A stretch of DNA of 64,000 nucleotides from Chitinophaga cymbidii (GTDB lineage Bacteria > Bacteroidota > Bacteroidia > Chitinophagales > Chitinophagaceae): NCBI RefSeq assembly GCF_007992715.1, contig NZ_BKAU01000006.1:186001-250000 (forward strand), read 5' to 3'. The first letter of the stretch is position 1. The number at the start of each line of letters is the position of its first letter. The notes below the pieces were generated by a model. It had not been told where the DNA came from and searched no databases. It saw only the letters and a list, made by a program, of their open reading frames with translations. Position numbers and translations under genes: made by a program. This document shows, in pieces, positions 35,204-44,657 of this stretch.

Positions 35204-36811
35204 ATGATACATCATAATTTACTTTTAATTCTTGCTTTGTTCTTTGCGATGGCCCTGCTGTATCTGCTGAGCCAGCGCCTCAAGATCTCTTACCCGATCT
35301 TCCTGGTGGTAGGGGGATTGGCCATCAGTTTTATTCCGGGTATTCCTCCCATCAGTGTGGACCCGGACCTTGTATTCCTGATCTTTCTGCCGCCGCTGCT
35401 TTTTGAAGCGGCCTGGTATACTTCGTGGAACGATTTCTGGAAATGGAAACGTTCCATCATGCTGCTTGGCTTCGGGCTGGTGGTGATCACCTCCGCCGCC
35501 ATCGCTTATTTTTCCGTGAACATCATTCCCGGTTTTACGCTGGCGCTGGGTTTCCTGCTTGGCGGCATTATTTCCCCGCCCGATGCGGTGGCGGCCACCT
35601 CGGTGCTGAAAGGGCTGAGCATGCCAAGGCGCGGGCTGACCATCCTGGAAGGAGAGAGCCTTGTGAACGACGCAGCGTCCCTGACCATTTTCCGTATGGC
35701 CATCGCCGTTATCCTCACAGGCCAGTTCGTGTTCCAGAAGGCGGCGACGGACTTCATGGTGCTGGCTGTCATGGGGATATTCGTGGGACTGGTGATCGCG
35801 CATATACTGTATTTCGTGCTGCGCTACTGGGCCAAATCCTCCAGCATCACCACACCCATTACCCTCATCGCGCCATACCTCATGTATATCATCGCGGAGC
35901 AGTTCGAGTGGTCCGGCGTACTGGCCGTGGTGAGCGGCGGGCTGTTCCTGTCTTTCCGTTCCAGTGATTTTCTCAATTACCACACGCGCATGCAGACCAA
36001 GGAAGTCTGGGCCACCGTAGGTTTCCTGCTGAACGGCTTCGTCTTTATACTCATAGGGCTTGAACTTCCGGTGATCGTGGAAGGTTTGAAGGAAGGATAT
36101 ACCATTGAAGAAGCGATCCGTTATGCGCTGATGATCAGCGCCATCGTGATCGTCGCGCGTATCATCCTCGTATACCTGGCATCCTTTGTGCCGAGATGGC
36201 TCAGCCGGAAAATCCGCGAAACGGAGAAAAGCCCCGGCCTCAAGCTCCCCTTCATCATCGGCTGGGCCGGCATGCGCGGCGTTGTGTCCCTGGCCTCCGC
36301 GCTCGCCATTCCGCTGACGCTGAACAGCGGTGAGGCTTTCCCGCACCGTAACCTCATCCTGTTCATCACCTTCGTGGTGATACTCGTTACGCTCGTATTC
36401 CAGGGCCTCACGCTGCCCCTGTTCATTAAACTTTTGAAAGTGGAAGAGGTGGATGATCACCGCGCGGAAGCAGACCAGATCGAAGAAATACGGCTTCAGC
36501 TGGCCCGGGAATCGGTGGCGCACCTGGACCAGCACTATGTGCAGGAAATGCAGCAGTACGAAACCATCGCGCGGATCAAGGAGCAAATGCTGCGCAGCAT
36601 CCGTGCCACCGAAATGGCGCTGGGCGAGCAAACCCGCAAGGAAGACCTCGCATCCGTACGCGGACTGTACCGGGATATCATGCTGGAACTGACGGCGCTG
36701 CGCCGCCGCGGGCTGAACAGGCTGCGGTTTGAAAAGAAATATGACGATGAAGTGATCCGGGATATGGAACATAATCTCGACCTCGAAGAAGCAAGGTTAA
36801 ACAAACAATAA
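35204..36811 (+). CDS. CPA1-family Na+/H+ antiporter
   Basis: The 535-residue protein has about 12 membrane helices (residues 1-410) and a cytoplasmic, charged C-terminal tail (about 420-535) that is strongly helical. Ion-binding signatures are visible: SPPDAVAATSVLKGL (Asp127) and EGESLVNDAASL (Asn155-Asp156). It exchanges cytoplasmic Na+ (or K+) for H+ to control pH. A terminator lies 30 bp downstream. The divergent hydrolase gene shares the 138-bp upstream spacer. Confidence 0.93.
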   Translation: MIHHNLLLILALFFAMALLYLLSQRLKISYPIFLVVGGLAISFIPGIPPISVDPDLVFLIFLPPLLFEAAWYTSWNDFWKWKRSIMLLGFGLVVITSAAIAYFSVNIIPGFTLALGFLLGGIISPPDAVAATSVLKGLSMPRRGLTILEGESLVNDAASLTIFRMAIAVILTGQFVFQKAATDFMVLAVMGIFVGLVIAHILYFVLRYWAKSSSITTPITLIAPYLMYIIAEQFEWSGVLAVVSGGLFLSFRSSDFLNYHTRMQTKEVWATVGFLLNGFVFILIGLELPVIVEGLKEGYTIEEAIRYALMISAIVIVARIILVYLASFVPRWLSRKIRETEKSPGLKLPFIIGWAGMRGVVSLASALAIPLTLNSGEAFPHRNLILFITFVVILVTLVFQGLTLPLFIKLLKVEEVDDHRAEADQIEEIRLQLARESVAHLDQHYVQEMQQYETIARIKEQMLRSIRATEMALGEQTRKEDLASVRGLYRDIMLELTALRRRGLNRLRFEKKYDDEVIRDMEHNLDLEEARLNKQ

Positions 36812-36841
36812 GACGTATAGATACCGTAAAGCGGATATTAA

Positions 36842-36877
36842 AAGGAGGCTGTCTCATTCATGTGAGACGGCCTCCTT
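36842..36877 (+). terminator. Rho-independent terminator after the antiporter gene
   Basis: AAGGAGGCTGTCTCA pairs with TGAGACGGCCTCCTT around a short loop, with one mismatch in the stem, and CGCTTTTTCT follows. It lies about 30 bp after the antiporter stop. Confidence 0.8.
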
Positions 36878-36948
36878 CGCTTTTTCTGGCTCCCTGTAAT
36901 AGAGATATAAACATGAAGAGCTTTTATTAAATAAAATGTAAAACACAG

Positions 36949-37032
36949 ATAAGCCATACATAACCCATATCTATTTGGGATGGCTTACCTATGAGTCACA
37001 TATGGCTTACATATGGCTTATATATGGGTTAT
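36949..37032. repeat. Array of 11-bp repeats (consensus ATATGGCTTAT) in both orientations
   Basis: The convergent gap 36812-37147 is non-coding. Besides the terminator it holds two head-to-tail 11-mers, ATAAGCCATAC (36949-36959) and ATAACCCATAT (36960-36970). In reverse orientation five follow: GGATGGCTTAC (36978-36988), the degenerate CTATGAGTCAC (36989-36999), ATATGGCTTAC (37000-37010), ATATGGCTTAT (37011-37021) and ATATGGGTTAT (37022-37032). The array is flanked by CACAGAT on the left and ATCTTCTGTG on the right, so the whole can fold back. The 11-bp period places all units on one face of the helix. The function is unknown. Confidence 0.85.
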
Positions 37033-37147
37033 CTTCTGTGAATGGCTATAGGAGAGGACTTACAGGGATAAAAATAACGCATAAACGAATTGTTAATGTG
37101 TAAAGTATTTTCTGTCATTTGATCACCGCCAGTCATCTTCAGGGATG

Positions 37148-38032
37148 TTATGTCCCCCGTTTAGCCCTGTAATGGTTGGGCGACATGCCCATCAGCTTGT
37201 TGAACATTCTCGAAAAATAGTAAGGGTCTTCCATGCCGAGCTTGTATGCGATCTCCTTCACGCGAAGGTCCGTAAAGATCAGGTACTGGCAGGCCTTCTG
37301 CACTTTCAGGTGGTTGAAATATTCCATCGGGGAGAAGCCCGTTTTCTTCCGGAAGATGTGGGAATAATGCGATGACGAGAGGTTGACGGAAGACGCGATA
37401 TTTTCCAGTGACAACATTTGCGAAAGCTGCTGCTGCATGTAGTTGATAGATAGTTCCACAACATCCGTACTGGTCTTTCTTTCCGACAGATTGAATTTAT
37501 CATCGTAAAGGAAAGTGGACAGAAAATGCCAGAGGCACATGTTGGCATAACAAACATTGTCGTTGCCATAGCCGCGTTCCAGGCTGGCGTAGATGTCTTC
37601 AAACAGGTCTATCCGCTTTTGCTGGAATGTGACAGCGCCCTGATGCCCGCTGTGCTGGCGCTGCATAGCTTCCGCGATCGCGGTGGCGGCGGGGCCTTTG
37701 AAATGCGTCCAGTAAATGGTCCAGGAATCATTTTCATCTGCCGCATAGCTATGGGAAGCACCGGCGGGGATGACCACAAAAGTATCCGGCTGCATGGCAT
37801 ACTGTTGTTTGCCGACCTGCACCATTCCTTTCCCTTCCCGGCAATAAATGAGAATGTGCTGGTCGATACCATGCAGACGCTGCCGGAAATGATATTTCGC
37901 CTTGGGATAATACCCGATGTCCGTCACGAACAAGCCCCCGATAACGGGATTGTCCGTGCAAAAATCCGTGATGATCTTTCGTGGCAGTACAATGGCGCGC
38001 TGGCCTTCAAATCCTTCTTTCTTGCGAAGCAT
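37148..38032 (-). CDS. AraC-family transcriptional regulator
   Basis: The 294-residue protein has an N-terminal cupin-like sensing domain (about 30-130; HILIYCREGKGMVQVGKQQY, FVVIPAGASHSY) and a C-terminal double helix-turn-helix (about 195-290; VNLSSSHYSHIFRKKTGFSPMEYF, VKEIAYKLGMEDPYYFSRMF). The ATG at 38032 is chosen; one at 38080 would add 16 residues read from an AT-rich, promoter-like stretch. It is divergent from the SusC gene at 38223 and is the likely activator of that locus, responding to a sugar. The effector is unknown. Confidence 0.93.
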   Translation of the reverse strand: MLRKKEGFEGQRAIVLPRKIITDFCTDNPVIGGLFVTDIGYYPKAKYHFRQRLHGIDQHILIYCREGKGMVQVGKQQYAMQPDTFVVIPAGASHSYAADENDSWTIYWTHFKGPAATAIAEAMQRQHSGHQGAVTFQQKRIDLFEDIYASLERGYGNDNVCYANMCLWHFLSTFLYDDKFNLSERKTSTDVVELSINYMQQQLSQMLSLENIASSVNLSSSHYSHIFRKKTGFSPMEYFNHLKVQKACQYLIFTDLRVKEIAYKLGMEDPYYFSRMFNKLMGMSPNHYRAKRGT

Positions 38033-38222
38033 ATATAAATGTAAGCAATAATAAAAAAATCCATGAAGCAATTTGCCCATACCGGGTCTGGTTCATGTGC
38101 TGGAACGCTGACCATAAGATAATCCATTATTTCCATAAAAAACTCTATTGAGCAGGCCCGTTTTAAATTCAATATTTGTACAAATAATTTCCACTCTTTT
38201 CCACGATGTAAAAACGATACAT

Positions 38223-41200
38223 ATGAAAAAACGCATGCTCATATGGGTTTTCTTCCTATTCCTTTGCGAGTTGTCATTTGCACAGAGCAGTCCCGTTAAA
38301 GGCAGGCTTACAGACGCCGCCAAAAGACCGCTCGTCAACGCTACCGTACAGATCAAAGGCACTGGTACGGGCGCTATCACCAACAGCCAGGGAGAATTCA
38401 CCATTAATGCTCCTGCTGACGCCATCCTGATCCTTTCCTCGATCGGGTACATTTCCAAAGAAATTGCGGTGGGAGGCCGCACTGTTATTAACGAAACGCT
38501 GGAAGAGGGCAGCAAACAGCTGGACGATGTGGTCGTGATCGGCTACCAGTCCACTACCCGTAAAAGCGTCACCACTTCCATCGCTTCTGTCGGCGCAAAG
38601 GACATTGAGCCTTACAGCACCGGCACCGTTGCCACCGCTATCCAGGGCAAGCTGCCCGGTGTGCAGGTGATGGCGGCGGACGGCTCCGTAGGCTCGCAGC
38701 CGCGGATACTGGTGCGCGGCCTCAGCAGCATCACGTCCAATACCAACCCGCTCGTGATCGTGGACGGTATGGAGATCGGCTACAATAATATGAACACCAT
38801 CAACCCGCTGGACATCCTCAGCATCGACGTATTGAAAGATGCGTCCGCCGCTGCTATCTACGGTGCGCGTTCCGGCCAGGGTGTGATCCTCATCACCACT
38901 AAAAAAGGCAGAGGCGCTCCGGTGATCAACTTCCAGGCATCCTATGGTATTACCAAAGTGCCGAAAGTAGATGTTGCCGGCGCGCAGGAATATGCCGGGC
39001 TGATGAACAAGATCGCCGAAAATGACGGCGCTGTATTGCCTTTCCCGGATCTGGGCAGTCTTACGAATACCGATTACTGGGATCAGACTTTCGACCAGGG
39101 AACGCGGCAGCAATACAATGTGAGCGTTACCGGCGGGAGAGAGGGCCTGTCTGTTTTTGGCAGCATGGGTTATTATACAGAAACATCTTACGCAGGAAAA
39201 AGAGGTGGTCAATGGAAAAAGGCAACTGCTCGTCTGAATGTGGACTGGGATGTGAACAAGGTGGTGAAAGTTGGCTTTAACCTTGCACCGCGCTATGAGA
39301 ATTATCCGTTCGCGCCGCTGAACCTTACCTGGACTGCCTTTGCGATGGACCCAACAGTTTCGCCGCTGCGTACAGAAGAGGAAGTAATGAACTCCCTGCC
39401 ACCGCTGACAGGTGAATTTGCAGATTTCATGACGGCGTTCAACCCTTATTACAGCATGGTGGGCCGCTCCTTGTTTAATGGGATGGTAGGCCCTGAATAC
39501 AGCTTGCGTACGAATTTTGACAAACGTGAATACTTCGGCGGCCAGTATGGCACCTACCTGGAAGTGAAGCCGATGAAAGGACTGATATTGAAAACGGTGC
39601 TGGACGGTACGGCCAATTTCTCGCACCGCAACACCTACGCGCCGAAATTCTATTATGCTACCAATAACTACAGGGCACGTTCACAGGTGGGATCTTCCAC
39701 AGACCTGAACAGCCGTCTGAAGATCACCTCTACCGCGGATTATTCAGCCACCATTGCAGAGAACCATTCATTGAATGTACTGGTGGGGCATAGCTACGAC
39801 AGCTATTCCGTAAAAGGCACGAATGCCGCACGCGAGAATATTCCGTTAGACAATGAAGCTTTCCGTTATATCACCGCGGGTAGCCTCATCACCGGTGGTG
39901 GTGGCACCTATCAACCCGGCGCCGGACCTTTCGGCACCATGGTGTCCTTCTTCGGATCACTGCGTTATAACTACAAAGAGAAATATTACCTCACGGGAAC
40001 CATGCGCGCAGACGCTTCATCTCTCGTGAATCCGCTGTACCGCTGGGGCTACTTCCCCTCCGTTTCCGGTGCATGGGTGGTTTCCGAAGAACCATTCTTC
40101 GAAGATCTGAGCAACACGGTAGATTACCTGAAACTGAGAGGCAGCTGGGGACAATCCGGCGGTAACCTTCCCGGTGGTGTAGGCGGCTACCTGTCATATG
40201 TTACGCCAACTACTTATGTAGATGCCAACGGTAACGTTATCAATGGTTATACACCCGGTTCTTTCAATAACCCGGAATTGAAATGGGAAGTGCAGCAGGA
40301 TTATACGGTGGGTGTAGATGCTACTTTGTTTAAGAATAAACTGAACGCCACTTTCGAATATTATGTAAGAAATCCCAACAGCCTGCTGCTGAGCGTAAGA
40401 GTTGATCCGGCGCTGGGTTATCCGCAGGGATACATTTCCACACAGTACGCCAACATCGGCAAAATGACGACGAAAGGATGGGATATTGCGCTCGGTTATA
40501 AGGACAATATCACCAGCAAGCTGCGCTTCGGTGTTGACATGACATTGAGCCACTTCAAGAGCAAGGTAGATTACCTGTCTACTTCCGATCCGATCATCGG
40601 CGGTGAAAACAATGAAGTGATCACTACGTACCGCTCCCGCACCACGGTAGGTCATGCGCCCGGCGCCTGGTGGGGTTACATTGTGGATGGTGTGTTCCAG
40701 ACAGATGACGAAGCGGCAGCTTACACAAATAAAGATGGACAACGCTTGCAACCTTCCGCTACCGCGGGCGATCTGAAGTTCCGCGACTACAACGGTGACG
40801 GCAAGCTGGATAACAATGACCTGTCAGATCTCGGATCACCATATCCCACACTCACCGGCGGTATGACGCTGACGCTCGGTTACGGCAACTTCGATTTCAG
40901 AACAGAACTTTATGGTGTTTTCGGCCAGAAAATATTCAACAACTACCGCCGGAACATGATCCCCGGTCCGAATTACAACTTCCTTTCAGGCTTCCAGGAC
41001 CAGTTCTGGGACGGCCCCGGCAGCACCAATTCATTCCCGATCCTGCGCAAAGCAGACCTGAACGGCAACTTCACAAAAATGTCCACCTTCTTCCTGGAAC
41101 GCGGCGACTTCCTCCGCTGCAACCTGATGCAGCTCGGTTATACCGTTCCGGCCAGCCTGATCAAAGGCATGAAGAACCTGCGCGTATATGTTTCCGCACA

Positions 41201-41339
41201 AAACCTGTTCACCATCACCGGCTATTCCGGCCTGAACCCGGACGTGCCCTGGTATAACTCCGTTAGCTATAACGGCTTGGACAACTACCAGATGCTGGTT
41301 CCCAGAACTTATATGGTCGGATTGAATCTAGGATTGTAA
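38223..41339 (+). CDS. SusC/RagA TonB-linked outer-membrane transporter of the GH30-PL8 locus
   Basis: The 1038-residue protein has a signal peptide (1-20), a CarboxypepD_reg domain (about 25-100), the SusC plug signature (VVVIGYQSTTRKSVTTSIASVGAKDIEPY, then AIQGKLPGVQVMA) and a barrel ending VGLNLGL. The start at 38223 (MKKRMLIWVFF) fits a signal peptide; an upstream ATG at 38148 does not. It imports the oligosaccharides released at the surface. It heads a nine-gene run on the plus strand, with SusD 21 bp downstream and the AraC gene divergent. Confidence 0.95.
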   Translation: MKKRMLIWVFFLFLCELSFAQSSPVKGRLTDAAKRPLVNATVQIKGTGTGAITNSQGEFTINAPADAILILSSIGYISKEIAVGGRTVINETLEEGSKQLDDVVVIGYQSTTRKSVTTSIASVGAKDIEPYSTGTVATAIQGKLPGVQVMAADGSVGSQPRILVRGLSSITSNTNPLVIVDGMEIGYNNMNTINPLDILSIDVLKDASAAAIYGARSGQGVILITTKKGRGAPVINFQASYGITKVPKVDVAGAQEYAGLMNKIAENDGAVLPFPDLGSLTNTDYWDQTFDQGTRQQYNVSVTGGREGLSVFGSMGYYTETSYAGKRGGQWKKATARLNVDWDVNKVVKVGFNLAPRYENYPFAPLNLTWTAFAMDPTVSPLRTEEEVMNSLPPLTGEFADFMTAFNPYYSMVGRSLFNGMVGPEYSLRTNFDKREYFGGQYGTYLEVKPMKGLILKTVLDGTANFSHRNTYAPKFYYATNNYRARSQVGSSTDLNSRLKITSTADYSATIAENHSLNVLVGHSYDSYSVKGTNAARENIPLDNEAFRYITAGSLITGGGGTYQPGAGPFGTMVSFFGSLRYNYKEKYYLTGTMRADASSLVNPLYRWGYFPSVSGAWVVSEEPFFEDLSNTVDYLKLRGSWGQSGGNLPGGVGGYLSYVTPTTYVDANGNVINGYTPGSFNNPELKWEVQQDYTVGVDATLFKNKLNATFEYYVRNPNSLLLSVRVDPALGYPQGYISTQYANIGKMTTKGWDIALGYKDNITSKLRFGVDMTLSHFKSKVDYLSTSDPIIGGENNEVITTYRSRTTVGHAPGAWWGYIVDGVFQTDDEAAAYTNKDGQRLQPSATAGDLKFRDYNGDGKLDNNDLSDLGSPYPTLTGGMTLTLGYGNFDFRTELYGVFGQKIFNNYRRNMIPGPNYNFLSGFQDQFWDGPGSTNSFPILRKADLNGNFTKMSTFFLERGDFLRCNLMQLGYTVPASLIKGMKNLRVYVSAQNLFTITGYSGLNPDVPWYNSVSYNGLDNYQMLVPRTYMVGLNLGL

Positions 41340-41360
41340 AAAAACTTCAAACACACTGTT

Positions 41361-42935
41361 ATGAAAAATACGAAGATATGGTTGTTGTGTTTACTGATGG
41401 CGGGTACGGCTTGCAGCAAGCTGGACCAGGACCCGTACGGGTCCGGCATCGTGGAAACACAATATTATACAACGCTGGAACAATGCAATACTTCCACCCA
41501 GGTAGCCTACCGCTTTATCAACTACAGCACCTGGTGGGAAATACTCAACTGGCGCTATCTCTCCGGTGAAGCCGCCAGTGACAACGGCTGGATCGGTAAT
41601 ACCTACCAGTCCACACACCCGACCTACGACGCCGTGGCGCATTACACGCTGGACCCGTCCAACGACAGGAATGAAGCGCAGTGGATCGATCTGTATAAAA
41701 GCATTGGCCGTTTCAATAGTACGATTGAAGGGATTACGGGCGCACCGATCGATGACGCCAGTAAAAAGCGCTTCATCGCCGAGCTGAAATTCCTGCGCGC
41801 CTGGTGTTATTACGACCTGGTGCGTAACTGGGGCGGCGTACCGATCGTGCTGAAAATTGAATCTCCCGGTACGCACATCCCGCGTTCTGCTCCCGCGGAC
41901 GTATACGCGCTGATCGTAAACGACCTGAAAGAATGCGCCGCCGCGCTGCCGCTGAAATCCGAGTACCCGGCGAAAGACAGGTACCGCGCCTCCAAAGGCG
42001 CCGCGCAAACGCTGCTGGCCAAAACTTACCTCTACATGGAAGACTGGGCCAACGCGGAAACCACGGCCAACCTCGTGATCAATAGCGGTGAATACGACCT
42101 GGAGCCCGAATTCGGCGACCTCTGGGGCTACAACTATAAAAACGGCATCGAATCCGTTTTTGAAATTCAGAATGGTTCCTCCCAGGTACCCGATCTGCCC
42201 TTCAACCAGTTCATCACCATGCTGAACTCTACAGCAGACGCGGGCTGGGGATATTATTCCGTTACCAGCGACCTGGAGAATGCCTACAAGTCAGAAGGCG
42301 ACAGCATCCGCCTGCAATGGACGATCAACAGGCATGGCCTGCCCGTTGCCGGTGATCCGAACAACACCGCATTTGACGGCCGCCCGTATCCATCGCAGAA
42401 CCACTCCAAATCCGGCCGTTATTCCCGGAAACATTATGTGCCGAAAGCGCAAAGACCTGCGAATGGCCGCCCGGCACTCAATGATAAAATATTCCGCTTC
42501 GCGGACGTGCTGCTCATTCACGCGGAAGCCTGCGCCATGCTGAAAAAGCCGGCAGACGCGCTCCGCTCGCTCAAACGTGTCCGCGACCGGGTAGACCTCA
42601 TCACGGACATGAGCCTCACCGAGTGGGACCTCATCAACGCCGTAAGAAAGGAGAGAAGGCTGGAAACCGCTTTTGAAGGCGACCGCCTGTATGATATCCG
42701 CAGATGGAAAGACGCCTCCGGCAAACCCGTGATCAACAGCATCATGGGCCCGAACGGCAGCTTCGTGAAGTACAATACGGAAACCAGCACAGACGCGATG
42801 GAAAAGAACAATCCATTGGAGCGGCAGGACAAAGGCATCAATTTCGATCCGGAAATTCACCGCCTGTGGCCCATCCCGGCCAGCCAGGTGCTGCTGGCGG
42901 AAGGCGCGGTGGAACAGAACTTCGGATATTACTAA
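41361..42935 (+). CDS. SusD/RagB family lipoprotein
   Basis: The 524-residue protein has a lipoprotein signal with Cys18 (LLMAGTACSKLDQDPYG), the SusD N-terminal helical part and the C-terminal RagB/SusD signature (FADVLLIHAEACAMLKKP, LINAVRKERRLETAFEGDRLYDIRRW). It is the glycan-binding lid for the SusC gene just upstream. A 95-bp gap separates it from the GH30 gene. Confidence 0.95.
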   Translation: MKNTKIWLLCLLMAGTACSKLDQDPYGSGIVETQYYTTLEQCNTSTQVAYRFINYSTWWEILNWRYLSGEAASDNGWIGNTYQSTHPTYDAVAHYTLDPSNDRNEAQWIDLYKSIGRFNSTIEGITGAPIDDASKKRFIAELKFLRAWCYYDLVRNWGGVPIVLKIESPGTHIPRSAPADVYALIVNDLKECAAALPLKSEYPAKDRYRASKGAAQTLLAKTYLYMEDWANAETTANLVINSGEYDLEPEFGDLWGYNYKNGIESVFEIQNGSSQVPDLPFNQFITMLNSTADAGWGYYSVTSDLENAYKSEGDSIRLQWTINRHGLPVAGDPNNTAFDGRPYPSQNHSKSGRYSRKHYVPKAQRPANGRPALNDKIFRFADVLLIHAEACAMLKKPADALRSLKRVRDRVDLITDMSLTEWDLINAVRKERRLETAFEGDRLYDIRRWKDASGKPVINSIMGPNGSFVKYNTETSTDAMEKNNPLERQDKGINFDPEIHRLWPIPASQVLLAEGAVEQNFGYY

Positions 42936-42943
42936 AGCAACGA

Positions 42944-43027
42944 ATGATGAAACTGAGCACGATATATTATATCACCCAGGGCATGTTAATGCGAAGTTCC
43001 ATCTGGCCCGTAAAAATCAAATACTAA
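42944..43027 (+). other. Possible 27-codon upstream reading frame before the GH30 gene
   Basis: The gap between SusD and GH30 contains an open frame MMKLSTIYYITQGMLMRSSI ending WPVKIKY-stop, 3 bp before the GH30 ATG. The position and the basic-hydrophobic opening could mean a leader peptide or the remnant of a lost surface lipoprotein gene, since many such loci carry a SusE-like gene here. It may equally be chance. Confidence 0.2.
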
Positions 43028-43030
43028 CAG

Positions 43031-44644
43031 ATGAAATTATTATCCTTATCAGCTATTGGTTTTGTTTTCCTGAGCTCGTATTGCGGAAAGGGCGGCACTA
43101 CACCGCCGCCCGATCCTTCGCCCTGCATGTACCTGGGTGTGGACACCTGTCAGCAGGCGGCGAAAACCAAAGTGACCATCCTCACCGGCAATACGAAACA
43201 AACGATACACAGCTTCGGCGCCTCCGATTGCTGGACGACCAAGAACTTTGGTAAATGGGGCGATGCGCAGAAGAAAAATCATATCGCAGACCTGCTGTTC
43301 AGTATGGACACGGCTGCGGACGGCACGCCGAAAGGCATCGGGCTTTCCCTCTGGCGCTTCAACATCGGCGCCGGCAGCCTCGAACAGGGCGCTGCCAGCC
43401 AGATCGCGGACGAATGGAGAAGGGAGGAATGTTTCCTGAAACCGGACGGCAGCTACGACTGGACGAAACAACAGGGCGCGCAGTGGTTCCTGCAGGCGGC
43501 GAAACAAAGAGGCGTGAAATACACCCTCGGCTTCTCGCTCTCCGCGCCCGTGCAAATGACGAAGAACGGAAAGGCATATAACGGCTCCGGCGGCACCACG
43601 CTGAATTTGCAGGATGGCAAGCTGGATGAATATGCGGATTTCCTGGCGGAAGTAACGAAACATTTCGGCTTCGACTATCTTAGTCCCGTCAACGAACCGC
43701 AATGGAGCTGGGGCACCGCCACCGGCGCCAACCAGGAAGGAACGCAGGCCACCAATGAAGAAATATCCGCTTTCAGCAAGCTGCTGTCGCAGCGGCTGGC
43801 GGGCACAACGTCAAAGATCGTGGTGGCGGAAGCCGGGCAGCTGGACTTCCTGTACACCCGGAACACAGATAACCGCGGCGACCAGATCAACCAGTTCTTC
43901 AACCCCTCGTCCGCCAATTACATCGGCGACCAGGCGAATGTGGCGCACATCATCAGCGGGCACAGTTACTTCACTACCTGTCCCGATAACAACATGATCA
44001 ACGTGCGCACCCAATTGCAGAACAAGGTGAAGCAGGTGGATGCCAGCCTGCAAACCTGGCAGACGGAGTTCGGCATCCTCGGCGATATCTGCGGCCAGTA
44101 CAACGGCTCCCCGCGCAATACGGGCATAGAATATGGCCTGTACGTAGCGAAGGTGCTGCATCACGACCTCGTGATCGCGAACATGACCTCCTGGCAATGG
44201 TGGCTGTCCGTCAGCCCCTACAATTACAGCGATGCATTGGTCTACATCAACGATCCTTCCGGCGCCATCAACGTGGCGGGTACGAAAACGGACGGTGTAG
44301 TGATGGAGTCCAAACAACTGTGGGCATTCGGTAACTTTGCAAGGTTCATCCGCCCCGGCATGAAACGGGTGGAAACCGCGGTGCAGGGCAATAACGACCC
44401 GGCCGTTGCCGCCGCTACGCTCATGATATCGGCCTACAAAGATGAAACCACGAAGCAACTGGTGGTAGTGATGGTGAATCCCGAGGCCAAAGAAAAGAAT
44501 GTGCAGCTGGAAGGCGCACTGGGCGCTACTTTTAACCAGTACACCACTAACGGGATGAACAACCTGAAAAAGACGCGGGCACAGGCGAACGACATCACCA
44601 TTCCCGGAAAGTCTATCGTAACGCTGACGGGAACGTACCAATAA
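43031..44644 (+). CDS. Glycoside hydrolase family 30 (endo-beta-1,6-galactanase-like)
   Basis: The 537-residue protein has a signal sequence with a possible lipidation Cys at 18 (the -1 residue Tyr is atypical) followed by a Pro-rich linker. The (beta/alpha)8 catalytic domain has the acid/base Glu222 in SPVNEPQW and the nucleophile Glu346 in WQTEFGI, both as in GH30. A beta-sandwich closes the protein. GH30 enzymes cleave beta-1,6-galactan, beta-1,6-glucan or glucuronoxylan; the overall resemblance is to galactanases, but this call is tentative. SGNH, transporter and lyase genes follow with tight spacing. Confidence 0.88.
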   Translation: MKLLSLSAIGFVFLSSYCGKGGTTPPPDPSPCMYLGVDTCQQAAKTKVTILTGNTKQTIHSFGASDCWTTKNFGKWGDAQKKNHIADLLFSMDTAADGTPKGIGLSLWRFNIGAGSLEQGAASQIADEWRREECFLKPDGSYDWTKQQGAQWFLQAAKQRGVKYTLGFSLSAPVQMTKNGKAYNGSGGTTLNLQDGKLDEYADFLAEVTKHFGFDYLSPVNEPQWSWGTATGANQEGTQATNEEISAFSKLLSQRLAGTTSKIVVAEAGQLDFLYTRNTDNRGDQINQFFNPSSANYIGDQANVAHIISGHSYFTTCPDNNMINVRTQLQNKVKQVDASLQTWQTEFGILGDICGQYNGSPRNTGIEYGLYVAKVLHHDLVIANMTSWQWWLSVSPYNYSDALVYINDPSGAINVAGTKTDGVVMESKQLWAFGNFARFIRPGMKRVETAVQGNNDPAVAAATLMISAYKDETTKQLVVVMVNPEAKEKNVQLEGALGATFNQYTTNGMNNLKKTRAQANDITIPGKSIVTLTGTYQ

Positions 44645-44657
44645 CTAAAAGAAAGGC

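Noticed and set aside
35225..36772. 515-codon minus-strand frame opposite the antiporter
   Set aside because: His/Asp/Gln-rich translation typical of the antisense of membrane-protein codons; the antiporter has all expected signatures.
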